64,000 nucleotides of DNA from an uncultured Clostridia bacterium. GTDB taxonomy: Bacteria > Bacillota > Clostridia > Oscillospirales > Ruminococcaceae. Shown here piece after piece: positions 49,577 through 58,812 of this stretch (positions within the stretch are counted from its first letter, which is position 1; each line of letters starts with the position of its first letter). The translations under genes were made by a program, and so were the position numbers. Under the pieces are notes generated by a model. That model did not search any database, had not been told where the DNA came from, and worked only from the letters and a program-made list of their open reading frames with translations. The stretch spans positions 1-64,000 of the forward strand of contig CANRNT010000056.1 of assembly GCA_947631995.1 (NCBI GenBank), read 5' to 3'.

Positions 49577-50542
49577 TCAAAACTGCGTTATCCTATAAAA
49601 AGCCTCGGTCGGCTGTCCGTCCTTATCAAACAAAAGGGCGGTACATTCCCTCTCAAATCTGAAATTATTCAGCCAGCTCTGGCTGTCTCTCACGCCCCAC
49701 ACGGTCGCGCTGTCAATTATGCTGCTGTATTCTCTCATGGTCGCAAAAAGCGCTTCATAGAGACTTGCCTGCTGCTCTCTCTGTTCTTGCGTCATGCTTG
49801 AAAGCGGCGCAGGGTCGTTCATTTCGGGCAGCCCGATGTCTATCTCTGTAACATGGATAGGCAGTCCCAGCTTTGAAAATTCCTCGAACGAACGCTTTAT
49901 ATCGTCAGCAGTACAATACAGTATATTTATATGGCATTGCATACCAACCGCGTCGATAAGGCCCTCCGTTTTCAACTGCTTCACGAGCTTTATTATATTG
50001 TTTCTCTTTGGTTCTTCATACTCGTTGAAGTCATTATAAACAAGCGTTTTATCTGGAATGATCTCTCGCGCTAGCCTGAACACAGTCATATAGTAATCGT
50101 CGCCGAGCTTTCTGCGCCACACGGTATCGCGCAAAAATCCGTTCCAGTCATCTGATATAGCTTCATTTACTACGTCCCAGCAGACGACTTTTTTGTACCT
50201 CTCCCCTACCGTTCTCATATGCTCGGTCATCAGCTCGATGAGCTGCTGCTTGGTCATGCTTTCAAGGACTTCGGTATATATTCCCTGGTGCCACACCAAA
50301 TTATGTCCGCGGACTTCTATGCCGTTTTCATTGGCGAAGTTATAGATCTTATCTGCGTTTGCAAAATCAAAGGTAAGGTCAGGTCTGCGCAGACCAGCAA
50401 GCTTCATTTCATACTCGCAGGTGACCGTATTGAAATGCTTCAATATGATATCCTTATCCCTGTCAAGACAGCGGTTATTGACCGCCGTGCCGACTTTGAA
50501 ATAGTCCTTATACACTTCCTTAAGAGAAACTGCATTCGACAT
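49577..50542 (-). CDS. GH10 endo-1,4-beta-xylanase
   Basis: FKVGTAVNNRC, NTVTCEYEMK, RGHNLVWHQ, CWDVVNEAISDD, VTEIDIGLPE. Confidence 0.95.
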   Translation of the reverse strand: MSNAVSLKEVYKDYFKVGTAVNNRCLDRDKDIILKHFNTVTCEYEMKLAGLRRPDLTFDFANADKIYNFANENGIEVRGHNLVWHQGIYTEVLESMTKQQLIELMTEHMRTVGERYKKVVCWDVVNEAISDDWNGFLRDTVWRRKLGDDYYMTVFRLAREIIPDKTLVYNDFNEYEEPKRNNIIKLVKQLKTEGLIDAVGMQCHINILYCTADDIKRSFEEFSKLGLPIHVTEIDIGLPEMNDPAPLSSMTQEQREQQASLYEALFATMREYSSIIDSATVWGVRDSQSWLNNFRFERECTALLFDKDGQPTEAFYRITQF

Positions 50543-50672
50543 TGTGTATCCCCTTTCCGACTTCTGCAATATTATGTAAATTGTATACCTTTTAATATGC
50601 TTTGTCAAGTGCTTAACAAAAAGTTTACAAACAAAAAAAGGCCGCCATTACTGCGACCTTTTAATAATTTTA

Positions 50673-52214
50673 TCAAGCCTTCATTTCCTCGCCTACCGCG
50701 TCGAACTCATCGACTATCTCCTGCTCGGGAGCTGAGGTAGCTAGCGACACAACGATGATAACTATCAAAGCCATTATGAACGCGGGCAGAAGCTCATATA
50801 TCGCGAACACTCCGCCGAGCTTGCTTATCACGAATTTCCATACGAACACCATAACTCCGCCGGTAACAAGTCCGCAGATAGCGCCCCATTTGTTAGTCCT
50901 CTTCCAGAACAGCGCACACAGCATAAGCGGTCCGAACGTTGCTCCGAAGCCTGCCCATGCGAACGATACTATCCTGAACACAGAGCTGTTTGGGTCCCAA
51001 GCGAGCACTATGCCTATCAACGCTATCGCCACAAGCACTATTCTTGCGGTTATCATAGACATTTTTTCGCTTATCTTTACCTTGAAAACGCCCTTAATGA
51101 TATTCTCTGACATACTGGACGACGCTGCAAGAAGCTGCGAGTCAGCCGTTGACATCGTACAGGCAAGTATTCCTGCGAAGATAAGTCCTGCCGCAAGCGC
51201 GAATATTACACCCTTATCGCTGAGGACGGTCGCTATCTTCATGATAACGGTCTCAGAATCGGCGCTGGTAGTGAGTTTTTCAATAACGCCGCTTGAAGAG
51301 AGCGTACTGCCGATAAAGCCGATAAATATCGCTACCGACATAGCTATTACCACCCATATTGAAGCGATACGTCTTGAGAGCTTTATCTTTTCTTTATCTT
51401 TTACTGCCATAAATCTCAGCAGGATATGCGGCATACCGAAATATCCGAGACCCCAAGCGAGCGTTGAAGCTATCTGCAGAAACGAATACTTATTTGAGCC
51501 GCCTGTTTCGGGGTCAAATATGCTGGTGAGCGAGAAGTATCCGCCGACCGACTTTGCGTTGTCAACGACATTTGAAAGTCCGCCTGCTGTCTCAATACCG
51601 AAAATCACGATGATAACAAGCGCTATCGTCATAACAATGCTCTGTATAAGGTCGGTAAAGCTGGCGGCTGAAAATCCGCCGAGCATGGTATACGATATTA
51701 TAACTATCGCGGAGATTATCATTGCAACGTGATAATTTGCGCCAAACAGCGTTTTAAAAAGCTTTCCGCAGGCGGAAAATCCCGACGCGGTATACGGCAC
51801 GAAGAACACGATGATTATGACTGCCGACACACCCATTATAAGTCCAGATTTATCGCGGAAACGGTCGGAAAAGAAATCGGGTATCGTTATAGAACCTGTT
51901 TTTTGCGAATACACCCTGAGCCTTTTTGCGACAATAAGCCAGTTAAGATAAGTACCTATTGCCAGACCGATTATGGTCCAGCCTGCTTCGGCAAGACCCG
52001 TAAGATAGGCAAGTCCGGGCAGACCCATAAGCAGATAGCTGCTCATATCGGACGCTTCCGCGCTCATAGCCGAGACCAACGGTCCGAGCTTTCTGCCTCC
52101 TAAGTAATAATCTCCGACGTCTTTATTGCGTTTTGAAAAAAACACACCTATCAGCACCATACCCACAAGGTAGACTATGATAGTGATAAGTATACAGACC
52201 TGACTGGTTCCCAT
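50673..52214 (-). CDS. putP: Sodium/proline symporter (SSS family)
   Basis: YYLGGRKLGPLVSAMSAEASDMSSYLLMGLPG, TIPDFFSDRFRDKSG, CTMSTADSQLLAASSSMSENI. Confidence 0.9.
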   Translation of the reverse strand: MGTSQVCILITIIVYLVGMVLIGVFFSKRNKDVGDYYLGGRKLGPLVSAMSAEASDMSSYLLMGLPGLAYLTGLAEAGWTIIGLAIGTYLNWLIVAKRLRVYSQKTGSITIPDFFSDRFRDKSGLIMGVSAVIIIVFFVPYTASGFSACGKLFKTLFGANYHVAMIISAIVIISYTMLGGFSAASFTDLIQSIVMTIALVIIVIFGIETAGGLSNVVDNAKSVGGYFSLTSIFDPETGGSNKYSFLQIASTLAWGLGYFGMPHILLRFMAVKDKEKIKLSRRIASIWVVIAMSVAIFIGFIGSTLSSSGVIEKLTTSADSETVIMKIATVLSDKGVIFALAAGLIFAGILACTMSTADSQLLAASSSMSENIIKGVFKVKISEKMSMITARIVLVAIALIGIVLAWDPNSSVFRIVSFAWAGFGATFGPLMLCALFWKRTNKWGAICGLVTGGVMVFVWKFVISKLGGVFAIYELLPAFIMALIVIIVVSLATSAPEQEIVDEFDAVGEEMKA

Positions 52215-52483
52215 TAGTTGTTCGCAGCATTACATTTATTATGCAAGCCGCTTTCCTCCTCTCATACATATAGCCGATACAGAATATATCCATTTTAATA
52301 GTATAACATATTTTTCGGCAATAAGCAAGCTTTTTTTCGTTACTACGCTAAAAAATAAATGTCCGCTCAATGAAGAAAAGAAATCGGATATTTTTTCGTC
52401 TGCTCTCCAAAGGCTGAAAAAGTTTTAAAATATAAGTAAAATTCGGGAATTTATTTCTCGAATTTTACACCGCTATCGGCGCA

Positions 52484-52518
52484 GCTAAAAAAATCTCACT
52501 ACAATGAGATTTTTTAGC
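52484..52518. terminator. Near-perfect hairpin gctaaaaaaatctca-ctacaa-tgagattttttagc, bidirectional terminator-like
   Basis: Direct inverted repeat with A/T flanks. Confidence 0.55.
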
Positions 52519-52602
52519 GTGAGGGTAACGGAGCCGATGCAGGAATAGGTTCACGGGAAAACCCGTTCGGGGTGTTCCCGTGAAGTGCCGACTTCGGAGG
52601 CA

Positions 52603-53431
52603 CGAAAAAAGAAGAGCGGATAATCACTATCCGCTCTCTATATATCCGTTTATTAAGCTAAAGTAACCGGTGGACTCACTCCCTAAACTTTAAATGATAT
52701 TTAAACTGAAATGCGTTGCCGCTTTAAAATTCCTCATGACAATGCACCCTTTCACACTTTGTTTAAGAGATCTGTACGCCGCTGCTGCGACGCGTTCAAC
52801 GTCAAGTCATCGGACTCACCTTTTCAAATAAATTTCTGTCGGGTAAAAGCCAAACTGTTAGGTGGACTCACTCCCCTGCTTGATTTCTTATTTGAATGTT
52901 TCATACGAAACAACTACTTATCTCATCGGACTCACCTATCAAATTTATTTTGCCTTTTGGGAAAGCTGCTTAGTACATCGGACTCACTCCCTGTCTATCA
53001 TTCTTTGATATAATATACCGTCTTTCTCAAAATCATTTCAGCCCACTTCTTTCGGGATAAGTTAAAGGATATATGCTATCTATCGTATTCAATTGTAAAA
53101 TTTCGATACCTTGTTTGCATGGACTGTATTCCTGATATCTTCCTGAACAGACCCTCTATCGTCCTGTGATAACTTTTTAGTTTGAACCGCTGCCACTTCT
53201 ATGAGTGCAAATACCGACGTTCCTCTTATCTGACGATGCAGAGCCCGTTATGGTATCGAGCTATGCTTTCACTGTCCATCGGACTCCCCACCTTTCTTTC
53301 GTGATTTAAGCTGTGCCATGTATCAAACGCGCCTTGGTAAAAATGCTGTATGTTATGGAGCTTTGATAGTGCTCATCGCCTGCTTACGGTAAGGTACTCG
53401 GCTTCAAGCTTTATGCTTTTTCCTTTTCCTT
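52603..53431 (-). ncRNA. Candidate large structured non-coding RNA (~830 nt), identity unknown
   Basis: No credible ORF. Reverse-strand TTGACA-N17-TATTAT promoter at 53438-53466; intrinsic terminator (agagcggata/tatccgctct plus T-run) at 52603-52638; six copies of a GUGAGUCC-type motif; several local hairpins. Confidence 0.6.
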
Positions 53432-53437
53432 GATATT

Positions 53438-53466
53438 ATAATACCACACTTTTTGTGAGATGTCAA
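53438..53466 (-). promoter_or_regulatory. Promoter TTGACA-N17-TATTAT driving the candidate ncRNA
   Basis: Reverse complement of ataata ... tgtcaa. Confidence 0.65.
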
Positions 53467-53525
53467 TAGTTTTTTTCAACTTTTTTCAAAATAATTTATT
53501 TAATATTTCTTTTACAATTACAGTC

Positions 53526-53554
53526 TTGACTTTCATTTAAAAATGTATTATAAT
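53526..53554 (+). promoter_or_regulatory. Promoter TTGACT-N17-TATAAT for the DUF1292 gene
   Basis: Direct match. Confidence 0.75.
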
Positions 53555-53609
53555 AGTATTGTTGAGCTGATAAAACAGCTTGACTATTTTTATATGGAGG
53601 TATTTTCAT

Positions 53610-53939
53610 ATGGCGGACAATGTTGAGAACATTATAGATAACGAAAATGAATACACGCCCGATCTTTACACATTGGTGGACGATGAGGGCAATGAGCAGA
53701 CCTTTGAAATGCTCGACGCAATGGAATACAAGGGCGAAACTTACTATGCTCTCACTCCCTATCCCGAGGATCTGGAGCATGACGGAGAGATAGTTATACT
53801 CAAAGCGGTCATTGAAAACGATGAGGAGATAATGGTATCTATCGAGGACGACGATGAATATGAGACCATAGGCGCGGAATTTCTTCGCCGCATAAACGAG
53901 ATATTCGAGTTTGACGATGAGGACAACGCCGAGGAATAA
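53610..53939 (+). CDS. DUF1292 family acidic protein
   Basis: DLYTLVDDEGNEQTFEMLDAMEYKGETYYALTPY; start trimmed to MADNVEN after GGAGG. Confidence 0.85.
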   Translation: MADNVENIIDNENEYTPDLYTLVDDEGNEQTFEMLDAMEYKGETYYALTPYPEDLEHDGEIVILKAVIENDEEIMVSIEDDDEYETIGAEFLRRINEIFEFDDEDNAEE

Positions 53940-54006
53940 TTTCCTCGACCGTTTATCTTATAATTACCTATTGCATTTTTAATGGAAATGTGTTAAAATA
54001 ATATCA

Positions 54007-54222
54007 AGATAAACTTCTGCCTTGTGCGAGTACTCAGAACAATATAATCCAACACTATATAAAAGGAAGTCCTGCTCTTTGTGCGGATCGCAGACCTCCC
54101 GTCGTCACCGCTTTATGCCGTGACAGCAACGGACGTTGGGAGCAACGAAACATAAAGGAGGGCGTATCCACCCTGCTATTGCGGGTTTTATATACTGAGC
54201 TATCGGCAAGGCGGATCTTTTT
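54007..54222 (+). ncRNA. ssrS: Probable 6S RNA
   Basis: Promoter TTGCAT-N17-TAAAAT at 53971-53999. Long-range closing helix (ctgccttg..ctcag with ctgag..caaggcgga) followed by a T-run; cctgctattgcggg bubble hairpin; ~215 nt. Confidence 0.6.
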
Positions 54223-54227
54223 TCGCT

Positions 54228-54262
54228 TATTTCGCTTATATAGCCGCTTTCGGGCGGCTGTT
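54228..54262 (+). terminator. Rho-independent terminator
   Basis: agccgctttcgggcggctgttttttt. Confidence 0.65.
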
Positions 54263-54320
54263 TTTTTGCCCGATAATACAACAAGACCCCGAAACCTTTT
54301 ACGGTATCGGGGTCTGACAT

Positions 54321-56255
54321 TTATACTTCGGATATGATAGGAAGTATCATAGGACTGCGCTTTGTTTTCTGGTATATAAATTCGGAAAGCTCGTCTTTCA
54401 TCTTATTTTTCATAACGTTCCACTCTCTCGTATGGTGGTCGATACAGCCTTGGAGGGTATCATACAGCAGCTTGCGAGCCTCATCTATAAGCTCCTCGCT
54501 CTCGCGCACATACACAAATCCTCTGGATACTATATCCGGACCCGCAAGTATCTGACCCGTTGTGCTGTCAATGGTGACAACGGCGATGATAAGTCCGTCC
54601 TCGGAAAGATGTTTTCTGTCGCGCAAAACTATCGCGCCTACGTCTCCGACTCCCAGACCGTCCACGAGAACACGTCCCGACGGAACATTGCCGGTTATTT
54701 TCATTTCAACGCCGTCGGACTCTATAACGTTTCCGATATCGGCTATGATTATCTTGTCCTCGGGTATGCCTAGCGACAGAGCGAGATTTTTATGCTTTTT
54801 AAGATGTTTATATTCACCGTGCACGGGTATGAAATACTTAGGCTTGACGAGTGAAAGTATAAGCTTCAGCTCCTCCTGACAGGCGTGTCCCGAAACGTGG
54901 ACCTCGTACATTGCCTCGTAAACCACTTCCGCTCCGCTTTTCATAAGCTCGTTGACGACCTTGGTCACAAATTTCTCGTTGCCCGGGATAGGGGTAGCGG
55001 AAATTATGATAAAGTCCTGCGGAGTGACGGACACTTGCTTGTGCATACCGTTTGATATTCGGGTAAGCGCGCTCATAGGCTCGCCCTGGCTGCCCGTTGT
55101 TACGATGACAAGTTTTTCGGGAGGATAGCGATTTATTATCTCGATATCGACCAATATATCGTCTGGCACTTTAAGATAGCCCAGCTCTATGCCCTTACCG
55201 ATAACGTTGACCATGCTTCTGCCCGACACGGCGACCTTTCTTCCTGTTTTTACGGCATTGTCGATTATCTGCTGTATACGGTGGATATTGGAAGCGAACG
55301 TTGCGATGATTATCCTTTTGCCCTCCGCCTGATTGAAGAGCTTTGAAAAGCTCTCGCCTACCTTGCGCTCGGTCATTGTATATCCCGGACGCTCGGCGTT
55401 TGTGGAGTCAGCCATAAGGGCAAGCACGCCCTTATTTCCAAGCTCCGCAAATCTCGCGAGGTCGATTATGCCGCCCTCAATGGGGGTATAGTCCACCTTG
55501 AAGTCGCCCGTATGGACGATAACTCCCGCAGGCGTATGGATAGCCATACCGCAGGCGTCGGGTATGGAATGGTTCACCCTTATGAACTCTACCGCCATAC
55601 AGCCAAGCTTCACCGTCTGACGGGGAACAACGACATTGAGCTTTGCGTTTCCAAGCAGGTTATGCTCTTTCAGCTTGCCCTCTATCAACCCGATAGTCAG
55701 CCGTGTGGCATATATAGGCACGTTTATCTTTTTCAGAAAATACGGTATGCCGCCGATATGGTCCTCATGACCGTGCGTTATCACCATTCCCCTGACCCTG
55801 TCTGCGTTCTTCTCCACATAGGTAAAGTCGGGTATAACGCTGTCAACTCCGGGCAGCTCCGTATCCGGGAAAGCCATTCCGCAGTCCACTATTATAATAT
55901 CGTTGGCGCACTCGATACAGGTAAAGTTTTTGCCTATCTCGTTAAGTCCGCCCAGAGGGATTATCCTGACCGGTGTTTTTCTTTTTTCCTGAGAATCTTT
56001 TTTCTTACCGTTAGCGCTGTTAGCTTTTTCAGCCTGATGTTTTTTCTTGGCGGTGTGCGTATCCGATGACCGCACCTGCGCTTCCTTATGTTTTTTTCCG
56101 TGCTGTTTGTCTTCCGTCTGTCTTACCTTTGCTGTCTTTGGTCTCATTTCGGGAAGCTCGACGGTTATCAGATTTGTAAGACCGTCAAGCTCCGAACGAA
56201 AAGCCTTTCCATCACTATTTCTGTTTCTGATCTTCATTACGAATTTTTCATGCAA
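54321..56255 (-). CDS. rnj: Ribonuclease J with Lys/Gln-rich N-terminal extension
   Basis: RIIPLGGLNEIGKNFTCIECANDIIIVDCGMAFPDTELPGVDSVIPDFTY, ITHGHEDHIGGIPYFL. Confidence 0.95.
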   Translation of the reverse strand: MHEKFVMKIRNRNSDGKAFRSELDGLTNLITVELPEMRPKTAKVRQTEDKQHGKKHKEAQVRSSDTHTAKKKHQAEKANSANGKKKDSQEKRKTPVRIIPLGGLNEIGKNFTCIECANDIIIVDCGMAFPDTELPGVDSVIPDFTYVEKNADRVRGMVITHGHEDHIGGIPYFLKKINVPIYATRLTIGLIEGKLKEHNLLGNAKLNVVVPRQTVKLGCMAVEFIRVNHSIPDACGMAIHTPAGVIVHTGDFKVDYTPIEGGIIDLARFAELGNKGVLALMADSTNAERPGYTMTERKVGESFSKLFNQAEGKRIIIATFASNIHRIQQIIDNAVKTGRKVAVSGRSMVNVIGKGIELGYLKVPDDILVDIEIINRYPPEKLVIVTTGSQGEPMSALTRISNGMHKQVSVTPQDFIIISATPIPGNEKFVTKVVNELMKSGAEVVYEAMYEVHVSGHACQEELKLILSLVKPKYFIPVHGEYKHLKKHKNLALSLGIPEDKIIIADIGNVIESDGVEMKITGNVPSGRVLVDGLGVGDVGAIVLRDRKHLSEDGLIIAVVTIDSTTGQILAGPDIVSRGFVYVRESEELIDEARKLLYDTLQGCIDHHTREWNVMKNKMKDELSEFIYQKTKRSPMILPIISEV

Positions 56256-56595
56256 AGAAACGCCTATCTCCGCGCGCTTTATACACGCAGAAAACAGGCT
56301 ATCTCCCTTGCTGAGAAATAACTCCTTTCTAAATATTGATTTTTATCCGATACAATGATACAAGTTCAAAACGGCTGCTCAATAACATAGTCGATTATTA
56401 AATATGGGCAGTCATATCAAAAAAGCCACGGACCCGAATATCAATATAATTATAACCCAGAATATCGGATTTGTCAAGCTAAAAAGATTATACCTCTGCC
56501 AACGCGCGAAAGCTATCGTTTTTTGACAGCGCGAAAGAGATCTTTAAGGCTCAGAGCAGGATAAAAATTTTTTATAAAAAATTTTTCATATCCTA

Positions 56596-56624
56596 TTGAC
56601 AAGTACAATATGTTGTGGTATACT
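56596..56624 (+). promoter_or_regulatory. Promoter TTGACA-N17-TATACT
   Basis: Direct match about 70 bp upstream of the small ORF. Confidence 0.75.
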
Positions 56625-56694
56625 ATAAGCGTAAACACAATTTGTATGCCGAACAACTTACATACAAAATACATTAAAAGAAAGGACGAGCAAG

Positions 56695-56964
56695 ATGATA
56701 AGAGTTAATGTTACCGGCGGAGAGCTTTCAAAAAACGAGATCAACGCTTATATTGCAAGAGCGGAGGAGAAATATCCTAACGGAGAGGTAAACGCTATGG
56801 ATATCAAGATCGACGGCGATTATGTTGACATAACATACCGCTACTGTCAGCCCCACTTTGACAGGATCAGGAGGATCACAGGCTACCTTGTTGGCACTCT
56901 CGATCGCTTCAACAATGCAAAGTACGCAGAGGTACAGGACAGAGTAAAGCACTCGCTGTCATAA
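56695..56964 (+). CDS. Small protein resembling the NrdD C-terminal region
   Basis: DRIRRITGYLVGTLDRFNNAKYAEVQDRVKHSLS resembles the NrdD xRxTGYxxxxxxRxNxxKxAExxDRxxH tail. Confidence 0.6.
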   Translation: MIRVNVTGGELSKNEINAYIARAEEKYPNGEVNAMDIKIDGDYVDITYRYCQPHFDRIRRITGYLVGTLDRFNNAKYAEVQDRVKHSLS

Positions 56965-57046
56965 GTGTAATAAGTATCATAAGCTTTAAAAAAGATCAGC
57001 ACCGCCGAGATCTCAGCGGTGCTGTTTTTATGCCGTTAATTGTATA

Positions 57047-58108
57047 TCATTCAAAAACACTGCATATTTTCGAGGTAGCTTTTATGCCGTTCTCGCCATT
57101 GACGAGCTTTTCGCCCCAGTCGGAAGAAAGCACAGAGCCGTCCCACTCTTTGGCTATATCGAGATACTCGACTCCGCCGCTGTTGCCTTTCCAGCTCCAG
57201 CCGAGGTAGCCGATGTTATTCTCGGTGCAGTACTTCATTATAAAATCCTCATCTACGTCGCCGTCCGAATGGTTATAACCGAACTCGCCGACACACACGC
57301 ACAAATTCTGCGATGTGGCATAGGTGAGGTTTTGTTCTATCTGCTTGGCATTGCCGCCCGCGCTTCCGTACATATGCACGGAGAACATAGTATTCTTGAG
57401 CGGGTCGCTGTTAAAGACCTCCATGCCCTTATCCTTGATAGACTTAGCATACTGTCCCCAGCCTGCGGAGTCCACCATTATAAGGTTCTTAATACCTGCC
57501 TCACGCAGCTTTGGTATAGCTTCGGTATAGCCCTTTGCCCATGTGCCTGACTTCCAGCTTCCTATCCACTCGTTGGCGATATTGAGTATTACATAGTCCT
57601 CGTTGCCGATGAGGGTATCTTTCATTTCGAGCCAGTAATCTACGATAGAGTTGAACAACTGCGTATCGTCTTTTCCCGTAGCGTCGTGGACTTCAAGTAT
57701 CGCCACCATTTTAAGCTCTTTACATTTAGCTATGAGAGCTTCTATGTTTTCCTTGCTGTCCTTTTCCCATTGACCGCCGTTGGCAAGAACAAGGCGGACG
57801 CTGTTCGCACCCGTTGCAGCGATAGCTTCAAGCGCTTCGTCGTCCATATCCTTGAACCATGTATGGGCGTGATTTATACCGCGAAATACAAACTCGTTGC
57901 CGTTGGCGTCGAGCAGCTTTGTGCCGTCAACATGAAAACCCACACCGCTCCCGGACTTATCATTATCCGATACCGCGCTCTCTGTCACGGAATTATCCGC
58001 CGCGGACTGCGCTGCCTGAGAAGAACTGCTGTTTCCGCACGAAACGCATGAGAACATCATCGCGGCGGCAGCGAGCACGGAAAGTATACTGTATTTCAGA
58101 TGTTTCAT
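57047..58108 (-). CDS. GH5 (probably GH5_8 beta-mannanase-like) lipoprotein
   Basis: Lipobox-like MMFSCVSCGN; GFHVDGTKLLDANGNEFVFRGINHAHTWFKD, ILNIANEWIGSW, CVGEFGYNH. Confidence 0.85.
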   Translation of the reverse strand: MKHLKYSILSVLAAAAMMFSCVSCGNSSSSQAAQSAADNSVTESAVSDNDKSGSGVGFHVDGTKLLDANGNEFVFRGINHAHTWFKDMDDEALEAIAATGANSVRLVLANGGQWEKDSKENIEALIAKCKELKMVAILEVHDATGKDDTQLFNSIVDYWLEMKDTLIGNEDYVILNIANEWIGSWKSGTWAKGYTEAIPKLREAGIKNLIMVDSAGWGQYAKSIKDKGMEVFNSDPLKNTMFSVHMYGSAGGNAKQIEQNLTYATSQNLCVCVGEFGYNHSDGDVDEDFIMKYCTENNIGYLGWSWKGNSGGVEYLDIAKEWDGSVLSSDWGEKLVNGENGIKATSKICSVFE

Positions 58109-58281
58109 ATATTATCCCTCCAAAATTTGATTTATTACAATCATTATAATACACCTTTTGATATATTGCAAGGGCTGTAAACGTTTGCGAAAAAATTTTT
58201 ATTATAAATAAGGAAATATGATTTTGCGGACGTATAATAAGTGAACAGGCTAAAAGGGTCTGACGGAAAGGAGTTGGCAGC

Positions 58282-58812
58282 ATGGGCAACGGTGAAAGTA
58301 GCTACCGCCGTTACCTTGACGGAGAAAAAGAGGCTTTCGGCGATATAGTAAAGCTTTACAGAACAGGACTTACGTTCTTCATAGAGAGCTTTGTTCACGA
58401 CCCATACGCGGCGGAGGACATTGCGATAGACGTTTTTATGCAGCTTATCATACACAAAAGGCGGTACAACTTCAAAACGCCGCTGAAAACGTATTTATAC
58501 ATGATAGCGCGCAGCCGCAGTATTGACTGGCTGAGGCACAAAAAACGCCTGCGCGAAGAGGAGCTATCGGAAATCGAGGGCGGCGGCTTTGAGGACGACA
58601 TACTTGCAGACGAGCAAAAACGCGCCGTACACCGTGCGATAGCAAAGCTTTCGGAGGAAATGCGCACCGCGGTTTATCTGGTGTACTTTGAGGACATGAG
58701 CTATGACGAAGCGGCGCAGGTCATGAAGAAGAACCGTAAGCAGGTAGATAATCTGCTGTATCGCGCAAAGAAAGAACTTCGAGGTATTTTAGGAAGCGAG
58801 GCACTTTTATGA
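58282..58812 (+). CDS. ECF-type RNA polymerase sigma factor
   Basis: EDIAIDVFMQLIIHKRRYNFKTPLKTYLYMIARSRSIDWLRHKKR; region 4 AVYLVYFEDMSYDEAAQVMKKNRKQVDNLLYRAKKEL. Confidence 0.95.
   Translation: MGNGESSYRRYLDGEKEAFGDIVKLYRTGLTFFIESFVHDPYAAEDIAIDVFMQLIIHKRRYNFKTPLKTYLYMIARSRSIDWLRHKKRLREEELSEIEGGGFEDDILADEQKRAVHRAIAKLSEEMRTAVYLVYFEDMSYDEAAQVMKKNRKQVDNLLYRAKKELRGILGSEALL

Noticed and set aside
52711-53013. 100-aa + strand ORF in the ncRNA region
   Set aside because: No SD, no domain similarity, antisense to the promoter/terminator-delimited candidate ncRNA.
52669-53290. GGACTCAC repeats as a CRISPR array
   Set aside because: Motif too short, spacing irregular (140, 52, 64, 52, 301 nt), no cas genes; better explained as RNA modules.
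54105-54320. 71-aa - strand ORF between 6S-like RNA and RNase J
   Set aside because: Overlaps the 6S-like RNA and terminators; no coding signal.
55512-56069. 185-aa + strand ORF opposite RNase J
   Set aside because: Shadow ORF of the conserved rnj coding sequence.
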